A stretch of 64,000 bases of DNA. Origin: Pisolithus tinctorius. Lineage: Eukaryota; Basidiomycota; Agaricomycetes; Boletales; Pisolithaceae. Both the position numbers and the translations under genes were made by a program. The DNA is taken from the NCBI GenBank assembly GCA_024663395.1, contig JANFAH010000011.1, positions 1,612,001-1,676,000 on the forward strand. The letters run 5' to 3'. Shown here in pieces: positions 55,243 through 64,000 of this stretch. The notes beneath the pieces were generated by a model. That model was not told where the DNA came from and ran no database searches. It saw only the letters and a program-made list of their open reading frames with translations. The stretch's first letter is position 1. Every line of letters starts with the position of its first letter.

Positions 55243-57660
55243 TGTCAGAACCTCGCCGCCCCATTACCCTCCTTGCAGACATTCCTTCCCTTCCTGGCAT
55301 CTATCTCGAGCGCGATGTAGGGTAGCATCATGGCACTGGTTATTCAAAGACTCATGCATGTTCACCCCCTCCTTCACAGGACACACCCTTCTTGCATGAA
55401 GCCTTTCCTATCCACCACTGCTGCTCCAAGCCACATTTGTCACGGCCAGGCATATCCAAGTAGGTTCCATGCTAGCGCAGACATCTCGCACTGACCACCA
55501 TCATAAAGCTACATCACTTCTGCTGCACATCGTCATCATCCTGTGCCATCCAGGTGCTTAATCAATGAGCCCAGTACCTTGCCACATGGCAGGTAGGTCT
55601 TTCAGCCGTCTGAAGTTGAGCCATTTACTATGAAACACATATAGGGGAAAGTGCCCTGGATTCGTGGATGATGCTAGTGCGGGTCCAGCATTATCTTCAG
55701 ATAGCTTCCAATGCAGAACGAACACGCATACGATGCCTACGAAATGCCACTTCAATGTGACCCATTCACACTTGTCTATAACCTCTAACAACTGTTCTCC
55801 TGTTATGGACTCCTTGAATCATAGGGTGTTCGCTCCCCCTGATATTGTACCCACTACCACTCTGCAGGATTCCGAATTCAATCGAGCGACTTCATCACTG
55901 GTATTGCCCTCTGACAACTGCCTTCGTGTTAACAATTCCTCGAATCATAGGATGCCCACCCCTCCCGACATTGTACCCACCGCTGCTCTGCAGGATTCCG
56001 ATTCCAATCGAGCAGCCACGTCGCCAGCGTCTCCTTCCGAGCCATTGTCATGGCCTCTGAAATGCATGAGGAAGGCTATCCGAAGTCGAAAGGAATGTGT
56101 TACCTTTTACAAGTCGAATGCATCTGGGTCATTGGACTTTCCCCCTAGTGCTCCTGAGGCATTTGAATATCACCCTAAACCTGCAGATATATATGTCCAT
56201 CGTGATGAGGCACACAACATAACACAAGTCTGGATTTGGTCTGGAGACCAGTGGACCAAAGCAGGGGTAGACATTTGCCATCCAACTCTACCTGGTTATC
56301 GCTTGAAGCTGTTAGACAGTGGGGAGCCATCCTGGGTTACCAGGAAGACGATGGTTACTGACCAGGGAAGGGCGAAGAGAAAGCATCAGGTTTGACTCAT
56401 TTGATGCTGAAAATATCTTTTAAAGAAATAGAGCTGTTACTACAACTACATGATATATTTCTCACATGACGCTGACTGGCTTTCTGCGATGGAAATGGTG
56501 ATCTGGTAGTCGATAGGTCGGAACTTTTTTACAATGTACTTGCATGGATTACATAAATAATTCTATGATGTGGCATTCCCCATGTTGACGTGGATCTCTA
56601 ACGTGTGCGCTGTGCTGTCTGTTGAGCGCCTCCCGTTTAAGGGTGGTAGGCCCTGCACGTCTTGCCAAGTACTATCGGTCTCCTCCCTACTTTGTATGCA
56701 TGGTGTGTGCACTTGCTGTACACATGTTCCATTTGGTGTATTTGCCGTGCTAATTATCTGTTACTCGCAGGTTATCAAGCACGTGACCCAAGGTATGCAT
56801 TCCCCACAGGAGGAAAGCCGTACTGTGAAGCTCCCTCGGATTTGGTGGAAACCTGTACTATAGAGTCCTGTCTGACACCCTGTTGCTATCGATCTGCCCC
56901 GCACCTGCCAGCTGATTGGGACTTTCACTTGCTTCCATTGACGCCTGTGCCAACAATGCATGTCTAACTGCCATTCAACATTCAACCTTCACTGCAGTCG
57001 CAGTCGCAGCTCACGCACAGCGAGACCCAACACCCCCCCACATCGTGTCTGACAGTTCATCCAGTCACGGAGCTAGGCGCATTGCACAATTCTCCCCTGT
57101 CCACCTTGGGGATCCCCTTCAGCTTATTATCCAGAACACATCCTTCTTGCCCACACCAGGCTGGCACACTGTATTCTTACTGTCACGCTCCGATGGAGCA
57201 ACACCGTCTCTCATTGCCTAAGCCAGATGGATATCAGAGGGCTTCTGATGACTGGATTGGGTTTCCAGGCGGCTATTTCACACCAATGACGTTGCAGACT
57301 TGTATCCCAGTTGTGCTCTGACCATGACGATCCCAACTTGTCTCAGGTGCAGGAAATTATCAGTGCAGTACAAGGTAATCAATCTTCCATCCAATTGTGA
57401 GCCAGCTGCTTAGGCCCATTACTTATAAGTTGGTCCTTTGTTTCTTAGAGGGCATGTCGCCAGATCCAGAGCACATCTGCTTTGATCCTATCTGTCATAA
57501 AATTTCTTATGACTTTGTTATGTGGGTGTGACAATACCATTGAGTTGCAAGTCTCATGTTTGAGGGTTGTGTCTCTTACATCTGACTTCACTATGTCGCT
57601 GCAGGTGGCCCCCTGTACCCTCGAGCCTCGTGCTGTGTCAACATGTCAGGTACAACGTTT
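55243..57660 (+). CDS. Agaricomycete-specific hypothetical gene, upstream part
   Basis: ATG 55243 begins MSEPRRPITLLADIPSLPGI and the exon ends at a GTAGGG donor. A second exon near 55380 gives DTPFLHEAFPIHHCCSK. A long open exon (55664-56395) contains two tandem copies of a roughly 40-residue unit with PPDIVPT..LQDS..NRA, then a conserved-looking module YHPKPADIYVHRDEAHNITQ, VWIWSGDQW and PGYRLKLLDSGEPSW. Past an intron ending near 56770, RDPRYAFPTGGKPYCEAP follows. I recall these modules in uncharacterised multicopy mushroom proteins. No catalytic motif is visible. It may form one gene with 57827-60517; the link at 57000-57800 is not resolved. Function unknown. Confidence 0.5.
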
Positions 57661-57826
57661 TAGTGGCAGAGTCATTAATCATACCTTTCACTGGCATATT
57701 TTGGCCTGACCTTGATTCGGCAATGGAGACACCTTTGAAGCCTTTGTGTTACTGTCCTTTGTCAATGCAATATAAATCACCCCTCTCGCCCAAGCATGGC
57801 ACTGCTCCCCCAACTACCACTCCAAC

Positions 57827-60517
57827 ATGATAAACAACAACGCTGAAGGAGTCAAGTCCATTCTCTCTCTGCAACTTACTCGGTCCCATGTCAAAAATCT
57901 CCTCGCTACATGCCGCCAGGCTCGTGTCAGAGATAGGATTGAAGAGGTGCACAAGCAGCATCCCAAATGGAGAGCCAGTATGCACGAGCATTTCTCTGAG
58001 GCGATCACTGATTTACTTCCAGGCGGGGGGTTGACAGGTAACAATAAAGCGAAACAACTGGTCAAACACACTTCGCACAGAGGTCAGACAGTTCGCTTCC
58101 AAGAGCCTGCTATGCCTGCTCCAACCCAGGCTGTCAGTGGTTATGACGTACGTCTGCCCAACACTTGTAGTCTCTACTTCCGAAGCAGCTTAATTTGACC
58201 ACAGTGGGAGCCGAATGCCACGAGTACTAGATATGGTGGACAAGATGAGGACTGGGACATGGATGGCGATGCTGATTGGGAGATGAATGATGACCCAGAT
58301 GACCCAACTGACTGCGAAGGACAGGAAGCACTGGGAACCAGTGATGGTACCAAAACCGAAGTCGAGCGGGAACCTGCGCCCACCAGTGAGTGATTAAGCA
58401 CGATAGAGTAATAACACCTCCACTGATTAGATCATGGGCAGCACCACCGGCGACTCAAACACCATCGACCTCAAGTCATTTTTTCACAACAATGTTCAAG
58501 CTCGTAGGCTTTCATCCCCATCGGGAGGTACATTTGTGTCGCTCTGAATGGCGTTCATATACTTCCTCATTTGATTTGAAATCTTTTAAGAGTGGTAACA
58601 TGGACAAGCGAGGGGATACAACCCAGGAGTCTGAAGAAGTGGCGGGAGTGATCGAGGGGCCCAGTACAATTGAGGTCTGATGGTCTTTCCCTTCCCCGTG
58701 CTAGCCATTGTTTTTCTGACAAGTCGAGAATGCAGGTTGATGAACCCGATTATGGACTGCATCAGCTGCAGGCAAAGGACAAGGGCAAAGGCAAGGTAAG
58801 GCACATTTTCTCTCCTATAGGACTGACATACTATGTGAAGTGTTCATAGGCCTTGGAAAGCAATTCATTCGCTTTCGAGTACCCTCTCATGACACCTTCC
58901 CCTACTCCGAACCAGCTTGCGTGGTCATCCAACAAAGAAGTGGCTGCTGCAGATGGTCATCGCAGCACTGATATCTTGTCTGCAGACCCTGGCAGTCTGT
59001 CCAATGAGGTAAGTTACTCATCGTGTGCATCTTCTGGGAGCTAATACTTTTCGCTGCCAGAGTGATATGCCACTACGGTATCTGCCACACAAGAGTAATC
59101 ATGAAGATGAAAGAAGGCAAAATCCAGGAGTGGGTGCACAGCAACCCAAAGGATCTGCCACAGTATGTCTTCAGTATGTATTGGATTCTCTGGGCACTCA
59201 CTCACTAGTGACCTCCCTAGAAAATCACAGCTTCGCCCCAAGCAGACCTGCAACACCTCAAAGACATACTCGGAAGGGAAATTCGGGAAAGTTTGAGGCA
59301 AGATATTTCTCAGATCGTCTCTTTCACTGTTATGCAGGCTATGGAGAAGTACAGTGGGAATTCTACCAGCTTGCCTTGGGCAGCCAAGGCTGCGGCACCA
59401 AGAAGCAGTACTATACACAACGAGGCTCCACGAAAGTTGAAGGATCTCCCACAGCATCGCCCTCCTGAGTGGAACACATTCAAGGTAAGAATCAGAGAGC
59501 CATTTCCAATTGTCGACATACCCTGACACTTCTCAATAGCGATCTATTTGTGAATATACACTTGAGCTCATTGGGCTTCCCACAGATGCGAAGTCTGTGC
59601 TGCCATCTGTTACAGAGGCAGCTATTAATGCATGGGACCCCAATCATGGCCACTGCTGCACACTGGCCAATTTCTGCATTGACCTCGAAGGCAATCCACA
59701 CTCCGCATGGAACAAGTCCGCGGTGAAGGTGTTTGCTACTGGATACCTGAAGAAGTACAAGAATTGTCAATACCCTCATGAAACCATAGAGAAAGGTTGG
59801 ATATGATACGTGACTGGGTTAAAGACAAAGTACCGGTTGCAAGGGAAAGGTACTGCAAGGGTCCAGGAGCATAAAGCCACCCACCGGCGCAAGCAAAGAA
59901 AGGCAGAGGTATGTAGCCCCCTTCAGCCATGATCCCATCCTCATGACCTTTATAAGCTATATACCCGTCACCTCGAATGTGCCATGCAGTACTGGAGCAT
60001 CAGTGATTGTGCTGTTGACATCGTGCAGCAGCTTGGTGTTGACGGTATGAGTTCTGACGAATCAGAGCATGAAGGCCATGGTGGAGAAGCAACATATTAT
60101 GCCCTCCACAAAGATTGGCGATCTCGCCATATCACCACCTGGCTCCAACTACTTGATTCGCTCCACCTGTGGTTGAGGTACAGGCGAGAGTGGCAGGCCA
60201 TGGTGGGCGCTTGGCCCCATTTCAGAACGACTTCCTTGAAGGTCAGTAACTGCCCTCCAGTTCCACAGCTTCCCACCAACTTCTATTGTGCCAATTGGTA
60301 TGCTGCCCAAAATGACTTCTCTCGGGAGAGGCTGCAGGCACATCCTGCCGCACCTTCTCTTGAGATACCCCGCCAGGTTGCCATGTAAGCCTTAGATATT
60401 GCAAACCTTTTTTCTTGGCCTCCCAGCACTGACTCCACTCTTCACAGGGAGGCTCAAAAGTACGATTTGGCAAACCGGAAGATCATTCAGGGAAAGGCTG
60501 TGCCATTCACTAGTTGA
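57827..60517 (+). CDS. Agaricomycete-specific hypothetical gene, downstream part
   Basis: ATG 57827 starts NNNAEGVKSILSLQLTRSHV, a basic helical segment. Exons follow at about 58205-58386 (acidic, DWDMDGDADWEMNDDPDDP), 58600-58800, 58851-59008, 59062-59165, 59240-59485, 59541-59880, 59988-60386 and 60450-60517 (TGA at 60515-60517). Conserved-looking blocks are LGREIRESLRQDISQIVSFT, ELIGLPTDAKSVLPS, KVFATGYLKKYKN and VDGMSSDESEHEG. GMSSDE and the closing YDLANRKIIQGKAVPF match an uncharacterised basidiomycete family I recall. A TGA at 59804-59806 breaks an exon where Arg would fit. There are no membrane segments or enzyme motifs. It is possibly a DNA-associated protein, but only because of its basic and acidic tracts. 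Confidence 0.55.
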
Positions 60518-63164
60518 TAATAGCTGAAGTACTACATGTAGATGGTATGTGTGTTGCAAATAGTGCCGATTCAGTGTCCATTACATATTCAGATGATGGA
60601 TTGTATATGCATGAGTGCAACCTCATCCACACGTGGTCCCCCTTTGATGATGTGCATACGTTGGACTCGAAGGAGATACTTGAGGAACGAGACTGTGCAA
60701 CCATTCCAGACGATCCAAACAATGGCTTCATACTGAGGTTACCAGTTGGATGATGGATCTGGACATCAGCGCGTTTTGCTCTGTCGTATGGTTAGGTGTA
60801 CAATAATGATGTCGACACCACCATGATTCGCCCTCATGCAGGTTGGAGTTGTGAGCCTGTAAAATTTCAGAGATTCAGGATTCGATGAAAGCAGGATGAC
60901 CAATCCCGGAGGACGCTGTGAATCACACACTCGGGGAATACACTTCCAAAGGAGAGGTAACCTGTCTGGAATCATTGATGGATCGCATCCTTTCAGGTAC
61001 AGTCGGATACTCCATTCTCTCAATAATGGCCCTTGCAATAAAAACAAAACACGAAGACTAGCGGAAACATGCACTGCATTCTTTCTCTGTGAGTCTCGAC
61101 AACCTTGAAGGTGACCGCCTGTGATTGACAAGTCCATAACAGAAACTAGAATCCCCTCTGTGCTTTTCTCTGCCGCTGTAGCACCCAGGAGGTTACCCCC
61201 GTACTACTCAAAGTCCTGTCGTAAGTGAAATGTGCCCGAGAAGTCATGACACGAGGCTGCTTGTCACTGATAATTTCCTGCCTGAAGCTAGAAGGCTTTT
61301 CGTGCCCAATGCCGCCACCACAGCACCTGGCACATTCTTTTCGGTGTCCATACGCTTTTGGAGAATATCATTGCTTGCTGACATCCTAGTATATTTAGAG
61401 TGTATCTACCATCTTTCTTATGATTGATAAATTGATGAAGTACTGCAGCATATGCCAGCATACTCATAGCCTCGGGGCTATTGGCCGTTGATCGAATGAA
61501 GAGGCTCACGCGCTGTTTGGGTCAGATCGACATGCTGTGGATTGCACCGACTGGATTGGATTCACTGATATCTATTTGCTGTATAGGCGAGCCTCCTCGA
61601 CCTGTACCAGTTCCTGCACGTCTCCAAGCCTGTAGTCTTCCTAACTCGAGGGTGTTAAGGAGTCCTCCATAGTGCTACGACGTGTAGTTGGTGGTGTGCC
61701 TTCTAGCTGTAGTCATGCTCCTGGCTTAGTGGTGCTGCCAATGCAAAACTTACCAGCATGCCTACGGTCCTCTTCCTTCGTTACCAAGCTCTGGTGGAGG
61801 TCGCTGCCATTTCATTGACCACGGCGTGCTCTGCCACGGCTCGTCCAACCTCCAACCAGTGGGTCAACAACACTCAAAACCCGAGCTGCAGACTAGCGAC
61901 ATGCTTAATGACAGTATCTTCGGTTCCTTCAGAACACTTCATGATGGCCAGAATGCAGCTCGCACGAAGGACCAGCATGCAAGACATGCCCCCAAAAATT
62001 CTTCTCATGATCTGTACTTTCCTGCCTCTTGACCTATCTTTGGGCATTTCCAAAACTGATGCACATGTTTATTATCCCACATATCGACCCACCCGACTAT
62101 TGTCACCTTGCAGGAGGATGGCTGATAGCAGCAAATTGCTTGGTTGGATACTATTATGACCTGCGCGAACAACCAAAACTGCAGCTCAGCCTGTTCTTCC
62201 ATTCCCATCTCATAGCCGTTTTTTTTTCTTTTCTTTGCTGTGTGACTGCAACCAATGTTCACAGTGATTCCCTTACATTCCTCGTCACCAAGATTCAATT
62301 TGGGAAGGTGGTGCGAAGAGTGTGTGTAGGCCTGGCTTTTCTTCCATTATGAATGCTTGGTGCCAATCTGAAATGACAGAAACATCAACAAAGTGTCTGC
62401 ATCCATAATGGGCCCCTTCGTGGAACCATTGATGCACTATGACTTGCCCCAGAACTACCCAGGCATCGCAGATGTTGTGATCAGATCTCATCTCATGATT
62501 TTGAAACCCAAAACCAATTACACACACATACAACTGACGGTTTATGACTTAAAAGATCTACGACCTTGCTTGCAAACTTCCGCCAATAGCTGCTAAATAT
62601 CGCCAGGTGAGGGGACACCCCTTTTTTCATGATGTTCTATGGCTCATTCTCTCTCTCTTTTTTTTTTCATCCATAATACAGTATCCCAGCTTTTACCACT
62701 TGGAATATATTATGACCAAGTCCTACGTTCCGATTTTCTACATTTTCGCAAAACTGCACCGCATGCTTGAAACTGTCGTTCTCGCATGCCCAACCACTCC
62801 TGTATTCGCGTCATGCACGATGACACATGTAAAGAATCCGGAACCACTTGGATCACACTAGTGGGAAAGAAACTCACTAACTGCCCAGCTGCAGATGCAG
62901 GACTGATATCCGACATTGGCAACATGCATGGATCCTACTCCGTCCTGGAGGTAAAATGACCACCAATGCCATGTTTGAAGAGATCCTGCTTTGATGACGT
63001 AGCTACTCAGAACTTAGCGAATTCGTACGGCCAGTTCACACACTATCCTTAGCCCTCAGCGCAAGCCTCCAATACTACATATACATCTCTACCGCCGGAA
63101 CAAAGCGAGGCGTCACTTGTTAGTACTTAGTATGAGAAATATTGACTTTAGAAAGTCGGTTGTC
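60518..63164. other. Gene-poor stretch with scattered protein-like traces
   Basis: About 2.6 kb in which no gene is recognised. A 79-residue plus frame ends at 60753 (SVSITYSDDGLYMHECNLIH), a minus frame at 62533-62285 reads HFVDVSVISDWHQAFIMEEK, and a plus stretch near 62840-62940 reads TWITLVGKKLTN and GLISDIGNMHGSYS. All are short, isolated and flanked by stops, so they look like remnants. T-rich runs occur at 62218-62230 and 62655-62670. Confidence 0.35.
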
Positions 63165-63697
63165 GATTCTTACATCAGCAGAAAAGAATTGCACACTATT
63201 ACTTGAGTCTTGCATACAATTGCTTCTGTAACGAGTACTACTGCACTCTACACTCTACTGGACTAGGTATGGCGTGGTACATGTGGTGGGTGCTTGCAGT
63301 TGTGGGCTCCCTGTACATGCCTGTTGGCCTATCTGGTTTCAGGTGCTTCTTCCATCAGACAACTAACCTCGGTGTGGAAGCAGATGCCATACAATGGATG
63401 TGGCCAATCCTTGCAACTCGAGTCTCAGGCTCAGATTCCATGCGAGGTCACAGTTCGGGCTCAGAGTGAGCACATCACATGGGAGGTGGTGCGGTGGATG
63501 CTTGCAGTTGTGGGCTCCCTGTACTCCACTGTTTGATGTTGCCAACTCCTACCATGAATCTGTCAACGCTTGGCACCCTGTTTGGTATGTGTTGGCTCCC
63601 GACTAGCAAAGCTTCAGAGTTCCCTTATCTGAAGTTTGTAGTCTGAATCGACAATAGACAATCATCCAGTTGGGCCGAGGAACAGCCACATGCAGTA
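63165..63697 (+). repeat. Dispersed repeat R1, copy e, 3'-truncated
   Basis: Plus-strand copy close in sequence to the one at 36577-37330. It runs from CTTACATCAGCAGAAAAG to GAGGAACAGCCACATGCAG, where the similarity stops abruptly at TAGGGTACAG. Confidence 0.75.
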
Positions 63698-64000
63698 GGG
63701 TACAGTTGAAAAGTCGGGTGTTAAAAACAGCTGTTAAAAATACCTGTTAATAACTGTTAATAACCCTGTTAGAAAGTCAGACATGAATTGGGGCTGTGAA
63801 AAATTGTGAACAATTCCAGAAAGGTTAAGACCGCTGGAGCAGCTGTATAGCACTTAGTGTGGCTGAGGAAAAAAGTATAGGAATGCTTCTGTGACCCGTC
63901 GTCGACCCTCTGAGCGTCTCATGCCACTCCCAGCTGCAGAGACTATTCTTCCAGCCGAATTTCCTCACTTTTTACATCACCTAGATGGCCTATTGCAAAA
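63698..64000 (+). mobile_element. Possible DNA-transposon terminus running off the window
   Basis: R1 is cut at 63697 and replaced by TAGGGTACAGTTGAAAAG, followed by repeated TGTTAAAAA and CTGTTAATAAC words. Subterminal short repeats behind a TAGGG-type end resemble fungal hAT elements. The other end is outside the window and no target duplication can be checked. Confidence 0.35.

Noticed and set aside
6046..59806. TGA read as a sense codon (genetic code reassignment)
   Set aside because: The in-frame TGAs could suggest recoding, but they lie in genes that also carry truncations and frameshifts, TGA closes the frame at 60515-60517, and CpG decay explains TGA alone being common.
1..64000. tRNA or rRNA genes
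   Set aside because: No cloverleaf with a TTCRANNC T-loop at the right spacing and no conserved rRNA stretches were noticed; this was a by-eye scan and a covariance search could still find one.

Overview
The window is a transposon-rich stretch of a filamentous basidiomycete nuclear genome, most likely an Agaricomycete (mushroom-forming fungus). The evidence is short introns of about 45-60 bp with GT..AG ends in nearly every real gene, a GYF/Smy2-type gene, an Uls1/Rad16-like SNF2 helicase, F-box/LRR-like proteins, a fungal Tnp2-type DNA transposase, a DIRS-type tyrosine-recombinase retroelement and a chromovirus-like LTR gag. I cannot name the species; family resemblances make Boletales possible but unproven. 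All family names here come from recognising motifs by eye, not from database searches.

Layout. 1-882: end of a helical hypothetical gene. 2.1-2.4 kb: ARP5 N-terminal fragment. 3.36-7.64 kb: Tnp2/CACTA-like transposase. 8.4-9.8 kb: broken monocarboxylate-type MFS transporter. 10.1-12.0 kb (minus): WD40 fragment and F-box-like gene. 13.95-20.68 kb: LTR retroelement with gag but no visible pol, holding a nine-unit tandem array. 20.69-21.37 kb: near-perfect palindromic MITE. 22.0-22.9 kb: truncated M20 carboxypeptidase. 23.2-24.8 kb: 1.57-kb fold-back element. 25.4-29.3 kb (minus): GYF-domain gene with a stop in place of the signature Trp. 29.95-31.64 kb: zinc-finger gene of an Agaricomycete multicopy family. 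32.55-37.52 kb: 5-kb inverted duplication around a DNA glycosylase fragment. 39.1-40.4 kb: F-box-like gene. 40.7-42.2 kb: second fold-back element of the same family. 43.2-46.2 kb: SNF2 helicase. About 46.3-50.7 kb (minus): DIRS-like retroelement with a deleted recombinase. 53.6-54.6 kb (minus): RING-finger gene. 55.2-60.5 kb: a multi-exon lineage-specific gene or gene pair. 63.2-64 kb: dispersed repeat and the likely edge of another transposon.

No pathway or gene cluster links the genes. The window reads as a graveyard: at least four host genes (ARP5, MFS transporter, carboxypeptidase, glycosylase) survive only as pieces. Otherwise readable frames repeatedly carry single TGA codons, as expected from CGA to TGA transitions at methylated CpG. 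The SNF2 helicase and the RING, F-box and GYF genes are the best candidates for genes that are, or recently were, functional. The most unusual structures are the two fold-back elements, the intron-like tandem array inside the LTR element, and the inverted duplication with a solo LTR in only one arm.
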